A stretch of DNA of 56,347 nt from Lojkania enalia (taxonomy: Eukaryota; Ascomycota; Dothideomycetes; Pleosporales). The DNA lies in NCBI GenBank assembly GCA_010094045.1, contig ML986734.1, positions 1 to 56,347 of the forward strand, written 5' to 3'. The position numbers and the translations under genes were made by a program. Under the pieces are notes generated by a model that had not been told where the DNA came from, did not search any database, and saw only the letters and a list, made by a program, of their open reading frames with translations. Below are positions 46,520 to 56,347 of this stretch, piece after piece (the first letter of the stretch is position 1; every line of letters starts with the position of its first letter).

Positions 46520-47060
46520 GGCCCGAAATTACTCCTCTATAGAATTTAGAGGGTCTGATAGTAGGCTGTTAGATACCTCCCCAGTCCTCTTCTCCTCTAC
46601 CCTTCTTCTCTTTCTTTCCCTCTAGACTCCCCCCGAACCTCTCCCACCTTATTCTTAGCCGCCCGAGAGCGCCGTAATATCAGCCTAAAGGCTAGATACT
46701 AGAGCTTCTAGGGCTGAAACCCGACGGAGCAACTTAGTACCCTAGTAGAATAAAGCCATCTAGATACTAGCCGCAGAAAGGCTATTTTCCTAACTCTTTA
46801 CAATTTAGGCTACAAGCGCTAGACTGTAAGCGGACTCTAAAACAGCCTCGAAGGCTACCTTTTTATCCTCCTTATCCCCTGCGTATCAGGCCGCTGCCTA
46901 TAGTTTAAGATGGCCCCGGAGGACCAGAAACTCCTTCTTACAGTAGGAGGGGATCTATGAGTGCGTTAGTAGTAAGTACCCTACTAGTATTAGATGCGAT
47001 TCGTACGGGGTTACACTTTTTATTTTACGAGGTGTAATACTTGCATTTTTTTAATCTTAG
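46520..47060 (-). pseudogene. Antisense reading frame downstream of pol in element D (best preserved copy)
   Basis: Opposite to gag-pol, a frame of about 130 codons reads DKKVAFEAVLESAYSLALVA, then AASI, MALFY, GTKLLRRVSALEALVSSL, ADITALSG and EEKRTGEVSNSLLSDPLNS. Its interruptions are almost all TAG or TAA where CAG (Gln) gives sensible helix sequence. Upstream in a neighbouring frame lies KCKYYTS with NKKCNPV, a Cys pattern; a GTAAGA donor and an ATAG acceptor nearby could link the two, but the phase does not fit as read. Element H shows the same protein with independent mutations (KKVAFEAILESAYSLALIA). No known family is recognised. Confidence 0.55.
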
Positions 47061-47588
47061 AGACCGAAAGGAAAATATTATATACTACCCGCGGGCGAGC
47101 GCGCGCGTAGCCTGAAAGTAGATAACCTAAAAGGCCTCTAAAAAGATTCTAGGAGGTAGGCGGAGTAGTATATTAATTAATTTTTCTACGAGGCGTTAGT
47201 AATACTTTAATAATTAACGGTTTTAGGGACGCGTAACGATACGTATGGAGTAGAAGTTATTATTTAGTTAAGGAAGCTTAGTTAACAGCGACCTGGTAAT
47301 ATACTAAGGCTGGCAAACGCTCGTTACTATACGCGACAAAATTGTAATATTAATAAACCGTTATAATAGTAGTTACCAGCTAATATATAGGTTAATCACA
47401 CTTACTGCGAAAACCTTACTTAACATTATATTAATAAACGCATCTCTATAGGTAACTGCACGTATTAGCTCTTACCGGTAAATACCTCCTCGAAGAAATT
47501 TCTTTATACTGGAACCCATCCATAACAGCCCCGATTCCCTCCCGAACCAGCGCAGATAGGGACTATCAGCCTATAAGGAGGGGGGTAG

Positions 47589-47867
47589 TATAACAATGCA
47601 AAGAAATCGTTCCACGAAAAGCTTTATATACAACCTTATCCCAAAGCTTTTCGCTTATCTTATTCTACCCCCGGTTCTACCCCTTTTCCCTTCCATATAT
47701 AGTTGTACACTCCCTTATAAGTAGCTTAGTAGTTCTTCTATATCCTTTCGTACAAGGCCTATAGGTGTTAATAGAATTCCTAGGTCCCTGAACCCCTACA
47801 CACTCCTATATACCTCTAAGTAGATTCGTGCCGTATTCGGACCTATTATCTTACCTGCGCCGTTACA
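47589..47867 (+). repeat. 3' LTR of element D (279 bp)
   Basis: It starts TATAACAATGCAAAG and ends CGTTACA, keeping the original CA end. The polypurine tract AAGGAGGGGGG lies directly upstream. The TSD TATAT follows. Confidence 0.92.
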
Positions 47868-47977
47868 TATATTCTTATTGTTTTATTATTATATTATTAT
47901 TAAAAGCTTAAGTGTCGCGTTTTAGTAATAGGGTGGACCGCTCGCTTATATAGGCTGTTCGCTTATAAGGTATATTA

Positions 47978-49911
47978 TATCTATTTTCTCTTATATAATT
48001 TTTACTTAATTAGTATTTGTACTTATTTTTTAAGTTTAATAATCTAAGAATTTATAAGTATATTCTAATATAGTATTAATTTAGTCTTTTTAATAAGCTA
48101 TATAAATCTATTCTAAATTATTATAAATAATAAACTAAAAGAATTTTATATAAGTTTTAATTAAAATAAAAATTTAAACGTATTATTTAGAGTTTTAAAT
48201 ATCTATAATATTTATAATATAGAAAATTTTAGTAGAATATATAGTTATATTTTAAAATATTTAAGTATTATTTATATATTTAAAGGGATTAGATCTAATA
48301 CTTTAAAAGCTTTTTAATAGTTATTATATATAAATATATTAAAAAATACGTTCTTAAAAGCTAGTAGAAAGTTTTTCTTATTAATATAGAAGATATACTA
48401 ATATACTAAATCTTATATATATTAAAAGTACTTCTACTTTAAAAGTTTAAAGTAAACTATATTAAGTAACTAGAAGATATATAATAAATAGACTAGTATA
48501 TAAAAGATAAGAATCTTATTCTTAAGATAGTAGTTCTTTATTATAATAACGCGTATCGGATTATTAACGCTAGATAAACGAGTATTAGATTAAGCTATAT
48601 AAATAACTAATATACTACTACTATAATAGTTTAAAACATTTAGATAAAGAGAAAAAGAAGATAAAATATTAGGTTATATATATATATATATATTAGAGGT
48701 TCGGGTCTATATATAATAGATAAGGTAGTATAGAATTAGGTAGAAGCTGATTCTATAATATTCTTAAAATTCTAGTTAAAGTAGCTTTTATAACTATCTA
48801 GAATTAGTAGCTAATATATTTTTATTTAATATACTTTTATATTAATATTAAAATATTTTAACTATTTAAAACTAAATATATTATTTATTTAGCTATTTTT
48901 AGATATTAAAAACTTCTAATTATATAATATATTTATCTTCTTATACTAAGTAGAAATATAGATATACCTTTTATAGATAATAAAAGGTAGGGTTATATAC
49001 CCTACTATATAGATACTCTAGATAATAATAATCTACTTTTAATTATCTAGTTATATAAGATTAAACTTTATATATTTTTTTAAGTCTATAATAACTTTTA
49101 TAAATCTAATTATATCTATCTAAAAGCTAGTTTTATTAAAGTTATATATATTTTTATAATAAATATTATATATAACTTTTATCTCTTTAATATATTTAGA
49201 CTATATACTAATAACCTTAAAATCTTCTTACTATATCTTCTAGTAGTTCTTTATCTAATTAAATACTATTTTAAGCTTATATATATTATAAATTTTTTAG
49301 CCTAATTCTTATCTACCAGCTTTTTATTATATATAGTTAATAGTTTATCTACTATATTTACTATTATATATAGTTAGAGTATAAATCCTTATAAATTTAA
49401 GTTAAAAATATATTATATAATTATCTATTTTTTAGTTATAGTTAACTTTTAGTAGTTTATATAATAATTAGTATATATAAAAGTTCCTTTATATTTCTAT
49501 TAAAAAGTTAGTTATAATATATTAAATATATTAGTAGCAGCTTATAGGCTTTAAAATTAGCTAGCTTTATATACTTAAAAGATAAGGTTAATTCTACTTT
49601 CTTACTAAATATTATTTCTTTATAGGTATTAAAGTATTATATATTATAGTTATTATATTTACTACTAAGAAATTTTAGCTTATTTAATAGAATAACTTAT
49701 TTAATAGTATTTTATATTACTAGAAAATTTTAACTTATATTTAATTAATAAAAGAGATAAATTTAACTAAACTTATAACTATATATAGAAAAAAGATAGA
49801 GACTATATAAAGTAGTATAGATAAATATATTAATAAGGTTCTTTAATTTTTTAGTTAAAATATAGCTAGAAAATATATAATATATAAAACTATTTAATTA
49901 AAAGTTATATA
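47978..49911 (-). mobile_element. AT-rich block with a divergent pogo-like remnant
   Basis: The right part (about 48900-49760), read on the minus strand, shares short ordered segments with the transposase of E2, for example a stretch near 49120-49160 (AAAGCTAG, AAAGTTATATATATTTTT) and one near 49240-49285 (CTAGTAGTTCTTTATCTAATT, TATTTTAAGCTTATA). It is far more diverged than E1-E3 and no TIR was found. The left part holds nothing recognisable apart from a short TA run near 48680. Confidence 0.35.
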
Positions 49912-51212
49912 ATATATTTTATAAGTAAGTAGCCTATATAAATAAATAGTCTACTCTATTAACTTTTTTAACCTTTATATATATATAGCTTAACAACTAA
50001 GTAATATAATAGTAATTTATAACTTATACAATTATTCTATAGAAATCTCTACATCCTTCTAGTATATATAAAAATTATACCTAGTCTTACTATAACGGTT
50101 ATAATATACTTTATACTATCTACTTATACCTAATTATACCCTAAATTAATATATTATAGCTTAAAGTTCCTTCTTATTATTCTTTTTAGTAATAATTATC
50201 TCTCTTTATACTTTTATTAGAGTTTCTTACTCTTAAATCCGCCTTTTTTTCTACTATTTCTATTTTATTACTACTTTATTTACTTCTTGAAAGCTAACGA
50301 TTTTATTATATATTAACCCGATCTAATATATTACTTTTATAAAGCCTTTTTTAAGCTAATTTAACTTCTTAATAATAGAAACTAGTAAAAAGCTTATATC
50401 CCTTTAAATCTAATTATAAATTAATATTAATTAAACTTCTAGCTTATATATATAACTTAGTATTTTTACTTTTTATAGAGTATTATTTTATATTAATAGT
50501 ATTAGCATATAAAACTTTATATTAAGCTTTAAAAGTACTACTTCTAGATTAAATAGAATTAAACTAGCTCCTTAAAGGCTTATATAAATATTATCCTTTA
50601 TAATTAATATATTAAACGTAGCTTTAAAAGCTAGAAAGAACTTAAGTTTTATAATATAGTTAATATAATTACGTACTAAAACTAAAATCTAATTTTTACA
50701 TATATACTTTAATAGTAAAAAATAGCCTATATCTAGTAGTTATAATAGATATAATAAATAAGCTAGTATATAGAGTAGAATAATACCTTATTTCTTATAG
50801 AGTTTCTAGAAATTAAACGAGTTATAACTATTATAGCTATTAAAGATTAGTAGTTAATACGCGTCTACTATATAATTTCTTATATACCTATAAAAGTACT
50901 TTAACTATTTAATACTAAGTTTATTTATTATCCAGCTATTTTTACTAATTATAATAGCCTAGTTTTTAAGTATATTATCGCTTTTATACTAGATAGAGAG
51001 ATAGTAGTAGCTAGTAGTAATAATAAAGGGTAGAAGCGCCTAGCTAGTAGTATTAATCCTCTAAATTACTAAAATCTATTTATAATTATCTAATTAAATT
51101 GCTTTTAGTTAATTATATCTCTCTATATCTATAATAACTAGTTATAATAAGATAATATCTATTTAAAAACTAGATTCGTTAAAATTATATATATCTTTAT
51201 CTATAATACTAT
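49912..51212 (-). mobile_element. E3: pogo/Fot1-like transposon, 3' part (strongly RIPed)
   Basis: The minus-strand copy begins at the TIR TTTTATAAGTAAGTAGCC, where CG words have been lost. It follows E2 closely up to the DES-motif region and stops at 51212, where element G is inserted. The sequence resumes at 54601. Confidence 0.82.
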
Positions 51213-51424
51213 TATTATAAAAGGCTATAAATAGGAATAATAAAGCTTATCTAACGCTTAGTATAGTATACTATATATAGATCTCAGGTGTCGTATAAGA
51301 GAATAGCTAAGAAGTAAGCTATATGTAAAGTAAGTAAGAAGATAAGAAGAAAGAAGAAAATATATATATAGAAGCGAGCGCGCTATATATAAGTATTAGA
51401 AAAGAATATAAAGATACTATAATA
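51213..51424 (-). repeat. Left LTR of element G (212 bp)
   Basis: Direct repeat of 54389-54600. It contains GAAGCGAGCGCGCTATATA in both copies. Confidence 0.8.
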
Positions 51425-51508
51425 GTACCCTCTTTTAGAAAGTAGCTACAATTAACAATTGTAGCTGTAATATAGGAATCTAGTACAACTAGCTATCTAT
51501 TTTATATA

Positions 51509-53361
51509 ACGTAAGTAGTAAGTAAGTATACCGGGTAAGTAAGCGCGCCGCCTTACCAACTTTATATAATACCCTACCTTCTAATAATAATAGCTCAACC
51601 TACGAATGCCTAATCTAGCTATAATAAAGTAGATATCTCCCTAGCTATTTTAGCTATTAATAATAAGCAACTTTAAAGCGAAAGACGTGCTACTTCTATA
51701 TATAACATCTCCTAAAGAATAATACGTTGATAACACGACGGAATTACTGTATAACGCAATTATAAGCTAAATTTAAAGAAGCTTACTAAGCTAGAAGAGG
51801 AGGCTATTATTATACATATATTTAACCTAGATTTACGAGGATTTACACCCTCTCTAAATACTATATAAGATATAGCGGATAAGCTGCTTACTAAATACAG
51901 CGCTAGATAGGTTAGCTAGAAATAGTCTAGAAACTTTATTAAGTAAACAAATAGCCTTAAAATATAATTTAATTAACTATATAATTATTAGAGAGCTTTA
52001 TATAAAGATTCTAAGATTATTAGAGTCTAGTTTAAGCTTATAGCGCGTACGAAAGCTATATATAGTATCTATAATAAAGATGTCTACAATTTTAATAAAG
52101 CTAGCTGTATAATAGGTAAGATATTACTTAAGCTAGTTATTACTAGCTTAGAAAGATATAGTCGGCTAAAAGCTATACAGCTAGGGAATTATAAGTAGGT
52201 TATAGTAATCTAGGGAATTAATACTGTTGGGTAGACGATCCTACCTTTTATTATCTTTACTAGCTAATACTACCTTTCTACCTAGTATAAGGGTGATAAT
52301 ATACCTAAGAATTAGGCTATCGGACTAAGCGATAATAGATAGACAACTAATAATCTTAGAGTTAAGTAGCTAAAGCACTTTATCGTATATATAAAGGACC
52401 GTCGAGTAGGCGTATAGCAACTACTTATTCTTAATAGCTATAAGAGCTATAACTTACTTAAATTATAGGTAATCTATAAGAAGAATAAGATTTATATTCT
52501 CTATATACCGTCGTACTTATTATACCTCTTATAGCCTTTTAATATAGGTTACTTCTCGCTGTTAAAGCGAGCGTATAGTAGTTAGATCGAGAGTCTAATC
52601 TGCGACTATATTAATTATATTATAAAGCTTAAGTTCCTTCCAGCTTTCTATACTACCTACTAGTAATTAATTATAAGGGATAATATCCGCGCAAGCTTTT
52701 AAAGGGCTAGTTTAGTTCTATATAATCTAAAAGTAGTAATATTAAAGCTTAATATAAAGCTTTATATGCTAATACTACCTGCGCTAGAAGTTCTTATATA
52801 GGAAGCTAAAATACTAAGCAACTAGCGCGAATTAAAGGCTTAATTAATATTAATTCGCGATCGGATTTAAAGGTATAAAAGCTTATCACCTACTTCTATT
52901 ATTACAGCAATTAATTAGCTCGAAAAAGGTGCTAAGATAATACTTTATTCAGCTACATTACTAAAGGGTTAAGTTGCTAGCCTTAAGAAAGTAAATAAGG
53001 CTGCTATAACGTATAAACATCGTAAAAAGAAGTAGATTTAGAAGTAAGGCACCTTATTAAAAGTAGAGGGAGAGGAGATTATTACTTAAATAGCGGTTAA
53101 GTAGTAGTTAGAGGGTAAAATATATTAAAGTAAGACGCGATTAGGTATAATTTAGTAGGCTTCTATATACTATAATTGCTGTAGAGAGACTAGATATAAC
53201 TTATATACGTACGAGAAGAGTACTATAGATACTACTTAATTAAGGATATATATTATATTTATAGTATTTTAATACGTTGTAAAAATATATTGCTAGAATA
53301 GTCGAAAAAGTTAATAAGGTAGCGCGCTTACTTGCCTAGCATACTTACTTACTACTTACGT
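51509..53361 (+). mobile_element. F: full-length pogo-like transposon of a second family (1,853 bp)
   Basis: Flanked by TA (51507-51508, 53362-53363). The TIRs begin ACGTAAGTAGTAAGTAAGTA and continue to GTAAGCGCGC, with the inverse at 53310-53361. The plus-strand transposase remnant shows YNFNKAS near 52085 (first Asp to Asn), LLILNSYKSYNLL near 52425, and a C-terminal basic region. It is related to the E family but has different TIRs; the E and F lengths differ by one base. It lies inside G. Confidence 0.88.
51650..53230 (+). pseudogene. Pogo-like transposase of F (degenerate)
   Basis: Motifs in order: an HTH-type N-terminal half, YNFNKAS (catalytic D to N), a W-V-I-x-G-I-N region near 52200, LLILNSYKSYN, then LLQPFNIGYF-like sequence near 52540. 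Stops are frequent. It is clearly alignable with E1 at the protein level. Confidence 0.7.
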
Positions 53362-54388
53362 TAGGGTAGAAGTAATATATCTATTAGAAGAAGCTATAGT
53401 TTAACCTAGCTATAATTCTTAATCTAATAATATCTAGATCTATAACTATAGTAGAGGTTATAATTATAATAATAATAGTAGTAGGCTAATAATATAGAAG
53501 AAGAGTATAATCTTATCTAGGTATTACTAATATCTATATATTTAGGAGAAGGAGATTTAACTAGCTAAATATTAGTTTAAGAGAATTATTTCTAGCTAGC
53601 TAGCTAGTATCTAGTATAATAATTAATATACTAAATAAACTTAATATAATTGTTATATTACTAATAGAATAGAGAGTTATTTAATTCTTTAAAAAGCTAA
53701 TAAAGAGAAGAGTAAAAACTATAGTAGAGAGAGAAGATTTAAGATATATTAGGCTATAACTAGATATCTACCTTATATAAAAGATACTTAAAACGAGCGA
53801 GGTACGTAAGAAGTAACTTATTATTCTTCTAATATACTAATATAAAATATTAAACTACTTTCTATTCTTTATATAAATTATAATAGAAGTACTAGAAGAA
53901 TAAAAAGATTATCTTAAGATTCTAGAACTAGCTATTCTTAGTAGTCTAGCGGAGATATAGTACTAATATCTACTATAGCTATTTAAGTTAGTTCTAGACG
54001 TAGTTAAATATATTAGCTCTATTAAGCTAGTTTAAATAGAACTTAACTTTAATAGATAGGAGCTATATATAAAGTATATATAGTTTACTGTTAAAATATA
54101 AAGAATCTAAGAGTTAAAAATAAGAAGTAGTAGAAAACTAGTGTTAGAAAATAGTAGTATATACTAAGTTAAGATTAGATTAAAGCTACTAGATTTTAGA
54201 TTACTAGTTCTAAAGCTTCTACTATAGCTACTATATAAGTAGTAGAATAGCTATTAGGCTAGTATTCTAGCTAGATATTACTAGAAAGGAAGAAAAAAAT
54301 CTAGATAGAGAATAATAAAGATTTCTATCTAGAAATCTATAGTAGTTATCTAGCTACTATTACTATATAACTAAGCGAGCTATTCTAA

Positions 54389-54600
54389 TATTATAAAAGG
54401 CTATAAATAGAAATGATAAGGTTTATCTAATACTTAGTATAATATACTATATATAGATCTTAGATATTATATAAAAGGATAGCTAAAGAGTAAACTATAC
54501 GTAAGGTAAGTAGGAAGATAAAAGAGAAGAAGAAGATATATATATAGAAGCGAGCGCGCTATATATAGGTATTAGAAGGAAATATAAGAATACTATAATA
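54389..54600 (-). repeat. Right LTR of element G (212 bp)
   Basis: Matches 51213-51424 with transition differences. It is followed by ATTAT, the second TSD copy. Confidence 0.8.
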
Positions 54601-54630
54601 ATTATACTTCTTTTTAATATATTATATAAG
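54601..54630 (-). mobile_element. E3 continuation, 5'-truncated
   Basis: ATTATACTTCTTTTTAATA and AAGTTTAAAC match E2 (ACTATACTTCTCCTTAGTA, AAGCTTAAAC) directly after the insertion site of G. Similarity stops near 54630, so about 520 bp of the 5' part of E3 are missing. Confidence 0.6.
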
Positions 54631-54682
54631 TTTAAACTAACGTAATCTACTATTAAATAGTTAAAACTACTAAGTAGTTAGT

Positions 54683-54961
54683 TATAACAGCGTAGGTAAG
54701 ATAATAGGTCTAAATATAGTACAAATCTACTTAGAGGTATATAAGAGTGCGTAGAGGTTTAGGGATCTAAGAATTCTATTAACACCTATAGGCCTTATAT
54801 AAAAGGATATAGAAGAACTACTAAGCTACTTATAAGAGAGTATATAACTATATACGGAAGGGAAAAGAGGCGGAGCTAGGGGTAGGATAAGATAAGCGAA
54901 AAGCTTTAGGATAAGGTTATATATAAAGCTTTTCGTGGAATAATTTCTTCGCATTATTATA
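54683..54961 (-). repeat. 3' LTR of element H (279 bp)
   Basis: The reverse complement begins TATAATAATGCGAAG and ends CTGTTATA. Same length as the LTRs of D. An adjacent TSD cannot be checked because the other end lies outside. Confidence 0.88.
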
Positions 54962-55504
54962 CTACTCCTCTCCTTATAGGCTAATAGTCTCTATCTATAC
55001 TAGTTCAGGAGAGAATAGGAGCTGTTATAGATAGGTTCTAGTATAAAGAAATTTCTTCGAGAAGGTATTTATTAGTAAGAGCTAATATATATAGTTACTT
55101 ATAGAAATACGTTTATATATTAACGTAATATTAAGTAAAGTTTTTGCGGTAAGTATAATTAACCTATATATTAGCTGGTAATAACTATCGTAACGGTTTA
55201 TTAATATTGCAATTTTATCGTGTATAATAACAAGTGTTTACTAGCCTTAGTATATTACTAGGTTGCTATTAACTAAGCTTTTTTAACTAAATAACAACTT
55301 CTACTCTATACGTATTATTACACGTCCCTAGAACTATTAATTATTAAAATATTACTAACGCTTTATAGAAAAAAATTAATTAATATACTATTCTACCCAC
55401 CTCTTAAAGCTTCTTTAGAAGTCTTTTAAATTATCTACTTTTAGGTTACGCGCGCGCTCGCCCACGGGTAGTATATAATATTTATCTTTTAGTCCTTAAA
55501 ATTA

Positions 55505-56060
55505 AAAAAATGCGAGTATTATACCTTATAAAATAAAAAGTACAACCCTATATAAATCGCATCTAATATTAGTAGAGTACTTACTACTAATATATTTATA
55601 GATCCTCTCCTACTATAAGAAAGAGTTTCTAGTCCTCCGGGGCTATTTTAAACTGTAAGTAGTAGCCTAATATATAGGAGATAAGTAGAATAAAAAGGTA
55701 GCCTTCGAGGCTATTTTAGAGTCCGCTTATAGCCTAGCGCTTATAGCCTAGGTTATAAAGAGTTAGAAAGCTAGCCTTTTTAAAGCTAGTATTTAGGTAG
55801 CTTTATTCTACTAGAGTACTAAGTTGCTCTATTAGGTTTCGGCTCTAGAGGCTCTAATATCTAGCCTTTAAGCTAATATCGTAGCGCTCTTAGGCAGCTA
55901 AGAATAAGGTAGAGAAGGTTTAAAGGGAGTCTAGAGGGAAGAAAGAGGAAGAAAGATAGAAGAGAAGAGGACTAGGGAGGTATCTAATAGCCTGCTATTA
56001 GACCCTCTAGATTCTATAGAGGAGTAATTTTAGGCCTATAATTTAGTTTTCTAATCTACT
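55505..56060 (+). pseudogene. Antisense reading frame of element H
   Basis: Plus strand here, since H is on the minus strand. It reads KKVAFEAILESAYSLALIA, then KASI, VALFY, STKLL, VSALEALISSL, ANIVALLG and EEKRTREVSNSLLLDPLDS. It aligns along its length with the frame in D, and the TAG/TAA positions coincide with the proposed Gln positions. Upstream KCEYYT with NKKYNP parallels the Cys motif of D. Confidence 0.5.
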
Positions 56061-56347
56061 ACTTAACTCTTATATATTATCGTCTACTAGATAACCTATA
56101 TTCTCTATACTATTCTTATATACCTTAATCTATTTAGTTAGAGTTTTTAGGGGTTCTAGCTAATTTAGATACTTATTATAAAAAGCTTTTAGTTTATAAA
56201 GCGAACCTATAAAATTTAAGGCTTTATACTAGACCGGATTAGAATTGTATTCTACCCATTTTATACGGTATTTAAGGGTCTTATAATATAGCTTACTAGC
56301 CAGTATTTTCTTAACCTCCCACTCTTCTACCCCCTTAATAGCGATAG

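Larger units (their letters stand above)
42526..47867 (+). mobile_element. Element D: chromovirus of the C family, least mutated copy, with an internal gap
   Basis: Bounded by 279-bp LTRs (42526-42804, 47589-47867) and a perfect TSD TATAT (42521-42525, 47868-47872). It keeps far more G and C than C, and several Trp codons remain TGG (e.g. KWYPITFYS near 44487, where C has a stop). Only 5,342 bp is assembled: the part matching C 13090-14948 (about 1,859 bp with most of RT) is missing at the 10-N gap. Adding it back gives about 7.19 kb, in agreement with C. Confidence 0.92.
40775..47975 (-). mobile_element. E2: full-length pogo/Fot1-like transposon, split by element D
   Basis: The minus-strand copy runs from 40775 to 42525 and resumes after D at 47873-47975. 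Subtracting D and one TSD leaves 1,854 bp, exactly the length of E1. TA lies at both ends (40773-40774, 47976-47977). The TIRs read TTTATAAGCGAGCAGCC and, on the other side, TATATAGGCTGTTCGCTTATAAG. Transposase motifs match E1 on the opposite strand. D entered near the transposase 5' end. Confidence 0.9.
51213..54600 (-). mobile_element. Element G: small LTR retrotransposon, probably gag-only, hosting pogo-like F
   Basis: Two 212-bp direct repeats (51213-51424, 54389-54600) start TATTATAAAAGGC and end CTATAATA, which suits TG...CA LTRs after RIP. Flanking 5-mers are ACTAT and ATTAT, a TSD with one C-to-T change, and the interrupted E3 sequence resumes exactly behind it. Without F only about 1.1 kb of internal sequence remains, so there is no room for pol. 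On the minus strand a Gag-like stretch (LLTYLARFKYLLYKVDI) is readable near 53800, and a purine tract AAAAGAGGG on that strand borders the left LTR. It would depend on another element's enzymes. Confidence 0.7.
54683..56347 (-). mobile_element. Element H: C/D-family chromovirus, 3' end, leaving the window
   Basis: It starts with its 3' LTR in minus orientation (54683-54961, 279 bp, including the LTR hairpin segment that D has). The polypurine tract follows, then the antisense frame (here on the plus strand), then the chromodomain end near 56190-56347. More mutated than D. The window ends inside the element. Confidence 0.9.

Overview
The window comes from a filamentous ascomycete (Pezizomycotina) with a two-speed, AT-isochore type genome. 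The genes have short introns (46-61 bp) with GTRNGT donors. Their families are typical of this group: a UstYa-like DUF3328 protein, a fungal SAT4/rhodopsin-like 7-TM protein, a DHA2-type MFS pump, a fungal thioredoxin-reductase-like flavoenzyme and a CYC2-like flavoprotein. The flanks are transposons saturated with C-to-T/G-to-A change in the style of repeat-induced point mutation (RIP): Trp codons appear as TAG, Gln codons as TAG/TAA, and zinc-knuckle Cys/His codons as Tyr. The species cannot be named from the sequence.

Layout. (1) 1-21.58 kb is a left AT-rich isochore of nested elements. A minus-strand Ty3/Gypsy element (B; 1-2243 and 9720-11464) is split by a full-length plus-strand Gypsy chromovirus (A; 2244-9719, 540-bp LTRs, TSD TTAGG). 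A second chromovirus family member (C; 11465-20152, 259-bp LTRs, TSD GCGGT) follows, then two 3' fragments of a pogo/Fot1-like DNA transposon. (2) 21.6-37.7 kb is an island of normal base composition. Six genes look intact: a thioredoxin-reductase-like enzyme (-), a UstYa-like protein (-), a rhodopsin-like membrane protein (+), a GNAT acetyltransferase (+), an MFS drug/toxin pump (-) and a CYC2-like oxidoreductase (+). There is also a 42-codon putative secreted peptide. Both edges of the island carry decayed genes: a STAND/NLR-type N-terminal domain, a repeated-domain hypothetical and a headless C2H2 zinc-finger gene. (3) 37.74-56.35 kb is the right AT-rich isochore. It holds two full-length 1,854-bp pogo-like elements (E1, E2), a less mutated member of the C family (D; 279-bp LTRs, TSD TATAT) inserted in E2, a third pogo copy (E3) split by a small LTR element (G, 212-bp LTRs) that itself hosts a different pogo-like element (F, 1,853 bp), and the end of another D-type retrotransposon (H) leaving the window.

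How it fits together. The UstYa-like gene, MFS pump, thioredoxin-reductase-like gene and SAT4-type membrane protein are a combination seen around fungal secondary-metabolite loci, but no backbone enzyme (NRPS, PKS, terpene synthase) and no repetitive Kex2-type RiPP precursor is visible. They may be tailoring, transport and protection genes of a partial or dispersed pathway, or simply neighbours. The CYC2-like gene is a probable housekeeping gene.

The least expected signal is in the retrotransposons. Two Gypsy families (A, and C/D/H) each carry a long reading frame antisense to gag-pol, between the chromodomain and the 3' LTR. It is interrupted almost only by stops explainable as RIPed Gln/Trp codons, and it has Cys-containing motifs upstream of a helical, charged region. 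Two assembly problems are also visible: an exact 1,525-bp duplication on both sides of one N gap, and about 1.86 kb missing behind the other.
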